Of a stretch of 64,000 bases of DNA, positions 8,470-16,535 are shown piece after piece. Source of the DNA: Ruminococcus sp. (lineage in GTDB: Bacteria > Bacillota > Clostridia > Oscillospirales > Ruminococcaceae); NCBI GenBank assembly GCA_017462565.1, contig JAFTQW010000004.1, positions 99,395 through 163,394 on the forward strand. Direction: 5' to 3'. Both the position numbers and the translations under genes were made by a program. Position 1 is the stretch's first letter, and every line of letters begins with the position of its first letter. Under the pieces are notes generated by a model, which worked only from the letters and a program-made list of their open reading frames with translations, had not been told where the DNA came from and searched no databases.

Positions 8470-8958
8470 TCAGAACGGAACGTCTCCGTCGCTGAGGATC
8501 TCTTCAAAATCGCTCAGACTGCCATAAGACATACTTTCATTATTCTGTGCAGGCTGCTGTGGAGCTGTCTGCTGGGGAGGAGCCTGATAATTATTCTGCG
8601 GTGGAGCATAATTAGAATTATTCTGAGCCGCAGCCGCCTTTGATTCTCCAAAAGAAACATTATCTGCAACAACGTCATAACCATAATGTTTTACTCCGTT
8701 GGAATCAGTATAATTATTATTCTGGATAGAACCCTCAACAATTATCATTCGTCCCTTAGAAAAATATCTTGAAACGAACTCCGCTTGCTGCCGCCATGCA
8801 ATAACGTTAATAAAATCCGCTTTTCTCTCGCCGGTATTTTTATCAGCAAAGCGTCTGTCAACCGCAACAGTGAATCTGCAGGAAGAAATTCCGCTCTGGG
8901 TTTGTCTGAGTTCAGGATCAGCTGTAAGTCTGCCCATAAGAATTACTTTATTTATCAT
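8470..8958 (-). CDS. ssb: Single-stranded DNA-binding protein
   Basis: Tetrameric OB-fold protein that protects ssDNA in replication and repair. The N-terminal OB fold starts MINKVILMGRLTADPELR and includes FINVIAWRQQAEFVSRYFSKG. A Gln/Asn/Pro-rich linker follows, and the acidic tail ends DFEEILSDGDVPF, the partner-protein docking peptide. At 162 aa the length is typical. An earlier GTG start two codons upstream overlaps the GGAGG and is less likely. It is co-transcribed between rpsF and rpsR, the classic arrangement. Confidence 0.96.
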   Translation of the reverse strand: MINKVILMGRLTADPELRQTQSGISSCRFTVAVDRRFADKNTGERKADFINVIAWRQQAEFVSRYFSKGRMIIVEGSIQNNNYTDSNGVKHYGYDVVADNVSFGESKAAAAQNNSNYAPPQNNYQAPPQQTAPQQPAQNNESMSYGSLSDFEEILSDGDVPF

Positions 8959-8992
8959 AACCACTGCACCTCCCTAAAAAAATGAAATAAAA

Positions 8993-9289
8993 TTACTCGA
9001 TAACAGTTACGAGTGAACGAAGAACGCCGTCAGTAATGTTAAGACGTCTTGAAAGCTCAGCCGGATATTCAGGCTTAGACTCGAATGTGTAGATTACATA
9101 GTAACCTTCTGTTTCGTCTTCGATAGGATACGCAAGCTTACGCTTACCCCAATCATCGTTAACTTCAACGGCTTCGGCGTGTCTTTCAATTCTTTCCTTA
9201 AACTTTTCAACAAGAGCCTTCATTGGCTCTTCACCGTTCTTAAGGCTGAAAACAACCATTACTTCATACTTAGCGGATACCTTTGCCAT
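8993..9289 (-). CDS. rpsF: 30S ribosomal protein S6
   Basis: A 98-aa S6 with the expected YEVMVVFSL start strand, DDWGKRKLAYPIEDETEGYY and a C-terminal LNITDGVLRSLV. The start MAKVSAKYE is preceded by AAGGAGG 8 nt upstream. It is first gene of the rpsF-ssb-rpsR operon. The leader upstream may carry the S6:S18 autoregulatory hairpin. Confidence 0.96.
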   Translation of the reverse strand: MAKVSAKYEVMVVFSLKNGEEPMKALVEKFKERIERHAEAVEVNDDWGKRKLAYPIEDETEGYYVIYTFESKPEYPAELSRRLNITDGVLRSLVTVIE

Positions 9290-9401
9290 GATGTACACCT
9301 CCTTCTGGATTCTGCCCTGCAACCTTCTGCGGGCAAGGATAATCATATCACGCAAACGCATGATACTTATTTATTATAGCACGTCTTTTTAAAATTGTCA
9401 A
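9290..9401 (-). promoter_or_regulatory. rpsF operon promoter and structured leader
   Basis: On the minus strand TTGACA (9396-9401), 17-bp spacer, TATAAT (9373-9378). The roughly 75-nt leader contains TGCCC/GGGCA enclosing a GC-rich loop with a CCCG. That is consistent with the known S6:S18-binding leader found ahead of rpsF in many bacteria, but I assign it only by position and a single hairpin. Confidence 0.6.
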
Positions 9402-9433
9402 GAGTTTTTTCATTTTTTCTCAAAAAATCCATA

Positions 9434-10525
9434 TTAATGAACTCGTTCAACTGTATATCCCATATCGGCAAGAAGATCGTCAACTCCTTTATCTCCGGCA
9501 AAATGAAGCGAACCTACCATAAAGAAGTAATTATCTCCGTCTTCAAGAAACTCAGCTGCTCTTTCAGCCATTCCGATATTTCTGTTGTAGAGCATTGTGT
9601 CCATGTATTCATTGTAGTCGTCAAGAAGTTCGTCCGGAATTTCGTCAGAATTCTCGTCAACTTCAAGCATTTCATCAATTTTTCCCGTAGCCCACAAGTT
9701 ATAAAGCTCTCCAAGCGATTCGGCAATTATGGACGGATCATCAAATTCTTCCTTTATTGATTTAAAGCAAAAATCTGCCAGAGCATCCGGATATGCGTTC
9801 ATAGCGCTTGCCTGTATTTCAAGATTTTCTATATCAACTATCTCTTTGCCGTCATCCGCAGCCATTGATGCAAATCTTGAGTCAACGCCCTCTGAAGAGA
9901 GATTTTTCAGTTCGAGCATTGCAGATGATTCAATCTGATTGAGCCAGAATCCCGGTGTATAAACGTCAAGGAGTTCATTATACATACCCATATCTTCAAA
10001 GCATTCCTTACCGATCTCATAGGATTCCTCTGAAATATGATCTTTGATAGTAGTACCGTCAGTATACACAAGGTAGGTTAAAAATTCCTGCAAAACAGAC
10101 ATATCTGAAAGTTTATTCGGATCAACCTCAACTGCAATGCCGTCGCAGTTATCGTAAACCTCCATGATATAGTCGGGAAGCGAGTATTTCTCCTCGCTGA
10201 CAACGTGAATCGTTCCCATAAGGTAAAGCTCGTTTCCGGTTTCAGGATCAGAAGCTTTCCACAATGCAGGAGCCGGAGTATCTACCGTAATATAGTCGTT
10301 TATATCGACAGTTCCATCGTTTTTAGATGTATCATCCTTGGTTTCAGATTCAGCTGTTTCATCCTCCGGAGCAGCGGTTGTCCCAACCACGTCAGCAGTT
10401 AAAGCTTCAGAATTGGTTGTTGTAGTTTTTACCTTTTCAGAAGAACTTTCCTTGTCTCCGCATCCTGACGCAGAAAGAGCCATGAGAGCAGCTAAAAATG
10501 CACATAAAATTCTACTTTTTTTCAT
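9434..10525 (-). CDS. TraB/GumN-family lipoprotein
   Basis: A 363-aa secreted lipoprotein. The signal peptide ends in the lipobox LSASGCG (Cys about residue 22), followed by an acidic/Thr-rich spacer. The TraB/GumN domain (Tiki/ChaN-like superfamily) begins PALWKASDPETGNELYLMG. GTIHV and EVDP, and the late FFMVGSLHFAGDKGVDDLL, are the conserved metal-binding motifs of the group, which includes putative metalloproteases. It should sit on the outer face of the membrane. The substrate is unknown. The ribosome site GGGGATAA precedes the ATG; the gene appears monocistronic. Confidence 0.88.
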   Translation of the reverse strand: MKKSRILCAFLAALMALSASGCGDKESSSEKVKTTTTNSEALTADVVGTTAAPEDETAESETKDDTSKNDGTVDINDYITVDTPAPALWKASDPETGNELYLMGTIHVVSEEKYSLPDYIMEVYDNCDGIAVEVDPNKLSDMSVLQEFLTYLVYTDGTTIKDHISEESYEIGKECFEDMGMYNELLDVYTPGFWLNQIESSAMLELKNLSSEGVDSRFASMAADDGKEIVDIENLEIQASAMNAYPDALADFCFKSIKEEFDDPSIIAESLGELYNLWATGKIDEMLEVDENSDEIPDELLDDYNEYMDTMLYNRNIGMAERAAEFLEDGDNYFFMVGSLHFAGDKGVDDLLADMGYTVERVH

Positions 10526-10741
10526 AATGTTATCCCCTTCTATATTTTTTCATCTAAAAAAGAGCATACAATATACTCATAAATGTAATTATATCATATT
10601 TATAACAAAAAATCAACTATAAATTATAAAATGGAATGGTTAAAATCAGTTTTTAACAGCAGCCTGAAACTTTAGGAAAGTATTTCTCAACGCTGTATGA
10701 CAATAAGTCCACTCCCGTAAACATAAAAACGTACAAAAAAC

Positions 10742-10770
10742 TTGACATTATCGCTGCAATACGCTACAAT
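10742..10770 (+). promoter_or_regulatory. Consensus promoter for leader peptide/MFS operon
   Basis: TTGACA (10742-10747), 17-bp spacer, TACAAT (10765-10770); the leader begins about 70 nt before the leader-peptide ATG. Confidence 0.85.
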
Positions 10771-10839
10771 ATATATAAAGATATCTTATAAAAACAAATT
10801 CAAAATTAAATTCTCACTGATACAAACGGAGGTATTATT

Positions 10840-10878
10840 ATGATACTTTGTATTGTTTGCACTCCATGCAAGGTTTGA
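10840..10878 (+). CDS. 12-residue leader peptide controlling the MFS gene
   Basis: ATG at 10840 opens MILCIVCTPCKV followed by TGA. It has its own good ribosome site CGGAGG at 10828-10833. The last codons form the left arm of a hairpin (10862-10870 with 10885-10893). Short cysteine/hydrophobic leaders like this precede several Firmicute antibiotic-resistance genes, where drug-stalled ribosomes switch downstream RNA folding. Here that role is inferred from position, the ribosome site and the competing stems. Confidence 0.75.
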   Translation: MILCIVCTPCKV

Positions 10879-10952
10879 GGACACTGCATGGAGGATAGCA
10901 TAATGTCCTCAGACTTTGCATTCCGGATAAATTATTATCAAAGGAGCAAAGT
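10862..10952 (+). promoter_or_regulatory. Translational attenuator with competing stems
   Basis: Stem A: CTCCATGCA (10862-10870) with TGCATGGAG (10885-10893). Stem B: TGAGGACA (10876-10883, in A's loop) with TGTCCTCA (10904-10911). A and B are interleaved and cannot both form as simple hairpins. Stem C: ACTTTGC (10913-10919) with GCAAAGT (10946-10952) encloses the MFS ribosome site AAGGAG (10941-10946). A ribosome stalled on the leader peptide would disrupt A and reshuffle B and C. Confidence 0.72.
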
Positions 10953-10956
10953 TATT

Positions 10957-12237
10957 ATGAATAAAAATTTAAAAACATATATCATGCTTTGGAGTACGCA
11001 GTCAATTTCCGCACTTGGCAGCGGTATGACAAGTTATGCGCTTGTGCTGTGGCTCTATATAAGCAGCGGTTCTGCATTGAAAACCGCACTTTTATCCGTT
11101 TGCTCGTATGCGCCTTATGTAGCAATGAGTATATTTGCAGGAGCTTTGAGTGATAAATGGAATAAAAAGAAAACTATGCTGATATGCGATCTGATAGCCG
11201 CACTCAGTACGGCAGCCGTTCTTGTTCTGATAAAAACCGAAAGTCTTCAAGTGTGGCATTTATATCTTATTAATGCGCTGAACGGCTTGATGAATACGGT
11301 TCAGCAGCCGGCAAGTGAAGTTGCCGCTACATTGCTTATACCTAAAGAATATTATCAAAAAACAAGCGGTATGCGTTCTTTTTCACAATCTCTCAATTCC
11401 ATTCTGACGCCTGTAATTGCAACTGCTGTATTCTCGTTTGCAGGGATTGAAGCAGTAATTATTGCTGATTTAACCACATTTGTTATAGCATTTATAACGC
11501 TATGGTTTTTTATCAGAATTCCTGAAACTCCTGAAAATGAAAAGAACAGTGAATCATTGCTAAAATCCGCTCACTCAGGACTTTTATGGCTGAAAAATAA
11601 GCCGTTGATTTTGAATCTGATAATTTTTCTTTCTTGTATCAACCTTATAGCTTCAACCTATGATGCGGCGCTTCCGGCAATGATACTTTCAAAAAATAAC
11701 GGCGGCGAAACGGTTTTAGGAGCAATCAACACCTGCGTAGGTATCGTAGCATTGGCAGGAAGTATCATAACTACGCTTATCCCTGCGCCAAAAAACAGAG
11801 TCAAGGCGATCTGCACCTCATTATTTATTTCGATGAGTACGGAAAACTTTCTCCTTGCATTCGGTAATACGCCTGTCATTTGGTGTATAGGAGCTGTTTT
11901 AGGCTGGCTGAACATACCGTTTATGAATGCAAATATGGACGTAATTTTTCGTACAGAGATACCGCCCGATATACAGGGACGTGTATACGCTTGCCGGAAT
12001 ACGCTGCAATTCTTTACCATTCCTGTCGGATTTCTACTTGGCGGAGCATTGGTTGATAAAGTATTTGAACCTTTTATGTCCTGTCAGTCTGACGGCAGCC
12101 GTCTCAATATTCTGTTTGGTACGGGAAAAGGTTCAGGTGCGGCTATGATGTTTTTCGTAATAGGAATTATCGGAGTATTAATATGCATGATATTCAGTAT
12201 TATATTAAGAAAGTACAAATGGAGTGATGACAATTAA
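10957..12237 (+). CDS. MFS exporter, Mef-like, probably antibiotic efflux
   Basis: A 426-aa, 12-helix major-facilitator protein. The N-terminus (LWSTQSISALGSGMTSYAL), the loop motif GALSDKWNKKKTMLICD between helices 2 and 3, and the late GRVYACRNTLQFFTIPVGF are typical of the MefA/macrolide-efflux branch. I place the start at ATG 10957 (MNKNLKTY) because AAGGAG lies 10 nt upstream; an in-frame ATG at 10888 lies inside the attenuator hairpins. Control by a leader peptide supports induction by a ribosome-targeting drug. The substrate is not readable from sequence. Confidence 0.85.
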   Translation: MNKNLKTYIMLWSTQSISALGSGMTSYALVLWLYISSGSALKTALLSVCSYAPYVAMSIFAGALSDKWNKKKTMLICDLIAALSTAAVLVLIKTESLQVWHLYLINALNGLMNTVQQPASEVAATLLIPKEYYQKTSGMRSFSQSLNSILTPVIATAVFSFAGIEAVIIADLTTFVIAFITLWFFIRIPETPENEKNSESLLKSAHSGLLWLKNKPLILNLIIFLSCINLIASTYDAALPAMILSKNNGGETVLGAINTCVGIVALAGSIITTLIPAPKNRVKAICTSLFISMSTENFLLAFGNTPVIWCIGAVLGWLNIPFMNANMDVIFRTEIPPDIQGRVYACRNTLQFFTIPVGFLLGGALVDKVFEPFMSCQSDGSRLNILFGTGKGSGAAMMFFVIGIIGVLICMIFSIILRKYKWSDDN

Positions 12238-12272
12238 TTGTTTCTGTCCGCTCAGTATATAAATTGAACAAG

Positions 12273-12306
12273 CACGCTGACTGAATCAATCTGTCAGCGT
12301 GTTTCA
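12273..12306 (+). terminator. Terminator after the MFS gene
   Basis: CACGCTGAC (12273-12281) pairs with GTCAGCGTG (12293-12301), 9 bp, followed by a T-rich tail. Confidence 0.85.
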
Positions 12307-12346
12307 ATATTTTTCAGCAGTTTCAATGTTTTTAACAAAATTTGGC

Positions 12347-12375
12347 TTGCTAAAAGCAAATAAATATGTTATAAT
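12347..12375 (+). promoter_or_regulatory. Promoter for pyrK-pyrD-ruvX
   Basis: TTGCTA (12347-12352), 17-bp spacer, TATAAT (12370-12375). The leader is only about 27 nt, too short for a PyrR-type attenuator. Confidence 0.7.
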
Positions 12376-12408
12376 TAAAGTATGTCAATTTCGGACAGGA
12401 GGTCAAAA

Positions 12409-13182
12409 ATGAAATACACACAGGGAAAATACCCGATAATGCAAAAAAAAGCTATAGCCAATAATACCTACAGCTTTGTTATAAGCTGTCCCGAGGTCGC
12501 AGAGGCTGCGCAGCCCGGACAGTTTGTTCATATAAGAGCAAATGGATTTACCCTCCGAAGACCTGTATCTATCTGCGGTATCGACAAGGAAAAAGGTCTG
12601 CTCAGGATCGTTTTTGAAATAAGAGGCGACGGAACTGCTGAGATTGCTCGTCTCAACGAGGGCGAACTGATAGATATGCTTGCGCCGCTTGGTCACGGAT
12701 TTACAGTTGATACTAACTTCAAAAAAGTCATTCTCATCGGCGGAGGAATCGGAACTCCTCCCATGCTCCCCCTTGCGCAGATATACGGTGAAAAAGCAAC
12801 GGTTATTACCGGTTTCAGAAGCGCAGGAGCTGTTATCCTTAACGAAGATTTCAAAAAAACCGACGCTGAAACGATAATCTGCACTGATGACGGAAGCTTC
12901 GGAGTTCACAGCTTTGTTACCGCTCCGCTTGAAAAGCTACTCAATGACGGCGCAGTTGACGCAGTTTATGCCTGCGGTCCTATGCCGATGCTCAAAAATA
13001 TCGCTGCACTATGCAAAGATAAAAATGTCGGTCTCTGCGAAATATCGCTGGAGGAACGAATGGCTTGCGGTATCGGAGCTTGTCTCGGCTGTGCTTGCCG
13101 TACTAAAAGAAACGATGAGGAATATTTCGCTCACGTCTGTAAGGACGGTCCTGTATTCAACGCTGAGGAGGTAATCTGGTAA
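12409..13182 (+). CDS. pyrK: Dihydroorotate dehydrogenase B, electron-transfer subunit
   Basis: Iron-sulfur flavoprotein that passes electrons from PyrD to NAD+ in pyrimidine synthesis. FAD-binding RRPVSICGID (about residue 50), the NAD domain GGGIGTPPMLPLA, and the C-terminal 2Fe-2S ligands CGIGACLGCAC are all visible. 257 aa is normal. The start MKYTQGKYP is chosen for AGGAGG 8 nt upstream, discarding nine codons of an open frame. Its stop overlaps the pyrD start by one base (TAATG), so the two subunits are translationally coupled. Confidence 0.95.
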   Translation: MKYTQGKYPIMQKKAIANNTYSFVISCPEVAEAAQPGQFVHIRANGFTLRRPVSICGIDKEKGLLRIVFEIRGDGTAEIARLNEGELIDMLAPLGHGFTVDTNFKKVILIGGGIGTPPMLPLAQIYGEKATVITGFRSAGAVILNEDFKKTDAETIICTDDGSFGVHSFVTAPLEKLLNDGAVDAVYACGPMPMLKNIAALCKDKNVGLCEISLEERMACGIGACLGCACRTKRNDEEYFAHVCKDGPVFNAEEVIW

Positions 13183-14093
13183 TGGCTGATTTATCTGTAA
13201 ATATATGCGGAGTTGACTTTAAAAATCCCGTGATCCCAGCTTCCGGAGTTTTCGGATACGGCAGAGAATATGAGGAACTTTTCCCTCTTGAAAAACTCGG
13301 TGGAATCGCAACAAAAGGCACTACTCTCCACAGACGAACCGGAAATCTTGCTCCGAGAATAGCTGAAACGCCTTCGGGAATGCTAAATTCTGTCGGACTT
13401 CAGAATCCCGGAATCGACCATTTCATCGAAAGTGAGCTTTCCTATCTTCTCACCAAAAATCTTGTAGTTCTTGCCAATATAGCAGGTTCGACCGTCGAAG
13501 AATGCATCGCCGTTGCTGAAAAGCTCGAACAGACCGATGTTCATATGATAGAGCTCAATATCTCCTGCCCCAACGTAAAACAGGGCGGAGCTGCTTTCGG
13601 TACAAGCTGCGAAATGGCTGCCGAGGTAACACGTCAGGTTCGCAAGGCTACAACAAAACCTCTCGTTGTAAAGCTTTCTCCGAACGTTACAAGCATAACC
13701 GATATTGCCAAAGCCGTTGAAGATGCCGGAGCGGACGCAATTTCCATGATAAATACTCTCCTCGGAATGCGAATAGATATCAATACCGGACGTCCTGTTC
13801 TGAGGAATAATGTCGGCGGAATGAGCGGTCCGGCTGTTTTCCCTATCGCAGTAAGAATGGTCTGGCAGGCTGCTAACGCCGTTAATATCCCGATAATCGG
13901 TATGGGCGGAGTCTCCTCCGGTCGTGACGCAATCGAGCTTATGATGGCAGGAGCATCTGCTGTTCAGGTCGGAGCAGCTATTTTCACAGATCCGTTCGCC
14001 CCTGTTAAAATTATCGGGGAAATGAATGAATTTCTTGATTCTAAGGGAATTTCCTCCGTTAAAGATATTATCGGAACTGTCAAGCCTTGGTGA
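13182..14093 (+). CDS. pyrD: Dihydroorotate dehydrogenase B, catalytic subunit
   Basis: FMN TIM-barrel enzyme oxidising dihydroorotate to orotate. 303 aa. N-terminal NPVIPASGVFGYG, GGIATKGTTL, the catalytic-loop LNISCPNVKQGG (catalytic Cys, class 1B), VKLSPNVT, and the FMN phosphate site IIGMGGVSSGRDA / GASAVQVGAA are all intact. The adjacent pyrK confirms the NAD+-dependent heterotetrameric type. The only other pyrimidine gene in view is pyrK. Confidence 0.96.
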   Translation: MADLSVNICGVDFKNPVIPASGVFGYGREYEELFPLEKLGGIATKGTTLHRRTGNLAPRIAETPSGMLNSVGLQNPGIDHFIESELSYLLTKNLVVLANIAGSTVEECIAVAEKLEQTDVHMIELNISCPNVKQGGAAFGTSCEMAAEVTRQVRKATTKPLVVKLSPNVTSITDIAKAVEDAGADAISMINTLLGMRIDINTGRPVLRNNVGGMSGPAVFPIAVRMVWQAANAVNIPIIGMGGVSSGRDAIELMMAGASAVQVGAAIFTDPFAPVKIIGEMNEFLDSKGISSVKDIIGTVKPW

Positions 14094-14100
14094 AAAAGCT

Positions 14101-14535
14101 ATGATAATTATGTCGGTTGACTTCGGCGACGCACGAACAGGTATTGCCGTTTGCGGAAAAAGCGAACTTATGGCTTCTCCGGTCTGCGTTATTGCCGAAA
14201 AGGATTTTAAAAAATGCTTAGAAAAAACCGCCGCTCTTGCAAAAGAGCAGCGGGCTGAACAAATTGTTGTCGGATTTCCCAAAAACATGAACGGAACGGT
14301 GGGAGAAAGAGCGGAAAAATGCCGTCTTTTCGCTGAAGAGCTTGAAAAGCTCACCGGCTGCCCCACTGTCCTCTGGGATGAACGCAACACCACTGTTTCC
14401 GCTCACAACGCTCTCAACGTCACCAACACCCGTGGAAAAAAGCGAAAGGCTGTTGTAGACGCTGTGGCGGCAGTTATCATCCTCGAGAGCTATCTCGAAT
14501 ACAGACGGAACACAGGCAGTTCTGCTGCGCTGTAA
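14101..14535 (+). CDS. ruvX: YqgF/RuvX family RNase H-like protein
   Basis: A 144-aa member of the YqgF family (putative Holliday-junction resolvase; also implicated in pre-16S rRNA processing). SVDFGDARTGIAV at the N-terminus carries the first catalytic Asp; VVGFPKNMNGTVGERA and LWDERNTTVSA carry the other conserved acids. The frame is open 25 codons upstream inside pyrD, but those residues are out of family. I start at ATG 14101, 7 nt after the pyrD stop, with a weak ribosome site, so translational coupling is likely. Confidence 0.92.
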   Translation: MIIMSVDFGDARTGIAVCGKSELMASPVCVIAEKDFKKCLEKTAALAKEQRAEQIVVGFPKNMNGTVGERAEKCRLFAEELEKLTGCPTVLWDERNTTVSAHNALNVTNTRGKKRKAVVDAVAAVIILESYLEYRRNTGSSAAL

Positions 14536-14709
14536 CTACATCATAACCGATTTTATATCGTCAAGCAGATTTCCTGCTGCTTTAAGGGTTTTTCCGGCAT
14601 TTTTCTTGATGCTGTATTTTTTCATCGGCGTTGCCGTATTAAAAGCATAGAAGGCGAATCCTACTGCCGCTCCGGCGGCTGCGCCTTTCGCTAAAGACTT
14701 AACATCCAT
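14536..14709 (-). CDS. Small conserved Ala/Gly-rich protein
   Basis: A 57-aa protein starting MDVKSLAKGAAAGAAVGFAF, with a weakly hydrophobic N-terminal half and a basic C-terminal half (KKYSIKKNAGKTLKAAGNLLDDI). GGAG lies 9 nt upstream of this ATG; an ATG five codons earlier overlaps the ribosome site. It resembles the small YtxH-like proteins of Firmicutes but I cannot assign a family. Its stop codon abuts that of ruvX, so the two genes converge with no gap. Confidence 0.65.
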   Translation of the reverse strand: MDVKSLAKGAAAGAAVGFAFYAFNTATPMKKYSIKKNAGKTLKAAGNLLDDIKSVMM

Positions 14710-14809
14710 ATAGTCACACTCCAAAATCTATTTTTGTGCGGTAATCAGCCCTTTTCGGGCGTGATACTATTTTCTGCTTTATTGACGATTTTATTCATGA
14801 GGAATTTAA

Positions 14810-15307
14810 ATGCATAATCTTAACATTGTTCTTGTCGAGCCGCAGATTCCCCAGAATACGGGAAATATTTCCAGAACCTGCGCTGTTACAGGCGCTAAGC
14901 TTCATCTCGTTCGTCCTTTCGGATTTGAAATAACCGATAAACATCTGAAACGTGCAGGCCTTGATTACTGGGATAAGCTCGATATAGCGTATTATGACGG
15001 TCTTGACGATTTTTTCGGCAAAAATAAAGACGGTAATTTTTTCTATTTCACTACTAAGGGCAGATACGTTCACAGCGACGTCTGCTATCCTGATAATTCA
15101 TTTCTCATTTTCGGACGTGAGGATAAAGGGCTTCCGGAAGAGCTTCTTCACGATAATCCTGAAAGTTGCGTTCGTATTCCGATGCGAAATGAACTAAGAA
15201 GTCTTAATCTTTCAAATTCTGCCGCAATAGCAGTTTACGAGGTTCTTAGACAATGGGACTACCCCGATCTCTCAAGAGAGGGAAAATTAACTAAATACGA
15301 ATGGTGA
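14810..15307 (+). CDS. trmL: tRNA (cytidine/uridine-34 2'-O)-methyltransferase
   Basis: A 165-aa SPOUT methyltransferase that modifies the wobble base of tRNA-Leu isoacceptors. IVLVEPQIPQNTGNISRTCA at the N-terminus, LIFGREDKGLPEEL, and the knot motif RIPMRNELRSLNLSNSAAIAV are the three family signatures. Ribosome site GAGGAAT. It is followed 13 nt later by a degV gene, likely the same transcript. It is notable that tRNA-Leu is also the target of the mobile element further along, but no functional link is implied. Confidence 0.94.
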   Translation: MHNLNIVLVEPQIPQNTGNISRTCAVTGAKLHLVRPFGFEITDKHLKRAGLDYWDKLDIAYYDGLDDFFGKNKDGNFFYFTTKGRYVHSDVCYPDNSFLIFGREDKGLPEELLHDNPESCVRIPMRNELRSLNLSNSAAIAVYEVLRQWDYPDLSREGKLTKYEW

Positions 15308-15320
15308 AGGAGTTTTTTCA

Positions 15321-16193
15321 ATGGCAAAAATTATGATTTTAACTGATAGCTGCTGTGATATACCAAAAGAAACTATCGAAGAACTCGGCATTAAAGTTCT
15401 TCCATTTACGCTTACCGTTTCAGGCGAGAGCTTCAGGGAAATTTATGATAAATCCACTCAGGAGGTTTATGAGCTTATGGCTCAGACCGACGAAATTCCC
15501 AAACACTCCCAGATCTCCCCTGTAACTTTTGAAGAAACCTATAAGGAAATATACGAACAGGGTTACACCGATATCATCAGTATTTCTATAAATTCAAACG
15601 GTTCCGGAACATTTAATAATTCCATTATCGGCAAAAATGACTTTTTCGATAATAATCCCGAAGCCAAAGATAAGATACGAATTTTCAACCTTGATTCAAA
15701 GTGCTACACCATTTTCTACGGCTATCCGATCATGGAAGCTGTCAAAAAAATTCGCAAGGGCGCTGAAGCTGAGGAGATAATCGCATATCTTGAGGACTGG
15801 TTCAATGTCTGCGGAATTTACGCAGTTCCATACAGTCTTAAATATGCGAAAAAATCGGGAAGAATTTCCGCAGCAAAAGCATTTGCCGGAGAACTTCTCG
15901 GTCTTAAGCCGATTATTCTTTTTGCAGACGGCGGAACTGAAACTCTTGACAAAATAAGAGGCGAGAAAAATATCGTTTCCAAGCTTGTTGAATGCGTTGA
16001 AAAGAATATGACTCCGCAGACTCCATACATCATGGTTCATGGACGCGACGCAACGCTTGCTAAAGAAGTTGAAAAGGAACTTATCAAAAAAACCGGAAGA
16101 AAAGCTGAGATGTACTCTCCTATCGGAGCTGTTGTTGCAGCTAATATCGGTCCGGACTTAGTCGGAGTATTAGTGAGAAGAAAAAACAAATAA
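15321..16193 (+). CDS. DegV-family fatty-acid-binding protein
   Basis: A 290-aa DegV/FakB-like protein. DegV proteins bind a fatty acid and, with the kinase FakA, feed acyl-phosphate into phospholipid synthesis. The N-terminal ILTDSCCDIP is the first DegV motif; KHSQISPVTFEETY, SISINSNGSGTFNNS and the C-terminal GRISAAKAFAGELLGLKPI are the others. Ser/Thr residues of these motifs contact the lipid carboxylate. AAGGAG precedes the ATG. No fakA is in view. A strong terminator follows. Confidence 0.93.
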   Translation: MAKIMILTDSCCDIPKETIEELGIKVLPFTLTVSGESFREIYDKSTQEVYELMAQTDEIPKHSQISPVTFEETYKEIYEQGYTDIISISINSNGSGTFNNSIIGKNDFFDNNPEAKDKIRIFNLDSKCYTIFYGYPIMEAVKKIRKGAEAEEIIAYLEDWFNVCGIYAVPYSLKYAKKSGRISAAKAFAGELLGLKPIILFADGGTETLDKIRGEKNIVSKLVECVEKNMTPQTPYIMVHGRDATLAKEVEKELIKKTGRKAEMYSPIGAVVAANIGPDLVGVLVRRKNK

Positions 16194-16202
16194 GAATAAC
16201 AA

Positions 16203-16235
16203 AACGGAGAGCATTTCTGCTCTCCGTTATTTTTA
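16203..16235. terminator. Terminator between degV-like gene and SASP gene
   Basis: AACGGAGAGCA / TGCTCTCCGTT, 11 bp with a 4-nt loop and TATTTTTAT on the plus strand; it can serve the convergent SASP gene as well. Confidence 0.88.
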
Positions 16236-16245
16236 TAAAAAGACG

Positions 16246-16425
16246 TTACTGCATTTTATAGCTGTTGATCATCTTCTGAACCATACGTCCGCCGATTGAT
16301 CCTGCTTCTCTTGAAGTGAGGTCGCCGTTATAACCATCCTTGAGGTTAACGCCCATCTCGCTTGCAGACTCCATCTTAAATCTTTCAAGAGCTTCCTTGC
16401 CCTTCTGTGTCATTTCACCCTTCAT
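16246..16425 (-). CDS. Small acid-soluble spore protein, alpha/beta type
   Basis: A 59-aa protein, too short for most ORF cut-offs. On the minus strand it starts MKGEMTQKGKEALERFKMES, with a strong AAAGGAG ribosome site. It continues ASEMGVNLKDGYNGDLTSRE and AGSIGGRMVQKMI. The EMGV/GYNGDLTSREAGSIGG core is the alpha/beta SASP signature, including the germination-protease region near the N-terminal half (FKMESASEMG; the usual E-I/F-A cut site is only partly conserved). These proteins coat spore DNA. Together with spoIIGA-sigE nearby this supports sporulation capacity. Confidence 0.92.
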   Translation of the reverse strand: MKGEMTQKGKEALERFKMESASEMGVNLKDGYNGDLTSREAGSIGGRMVQKMINSYKMQ

Positions 16426-16535
16426 AGTTAAATCTCCTTTAAATTTGAATTATTGATGCCGTGATAGTATTATAACACCGCAAATCAAAATTATATCAGG
16501 AAAATTTTTATTATTTTTCAAACGTTATTGACTTA

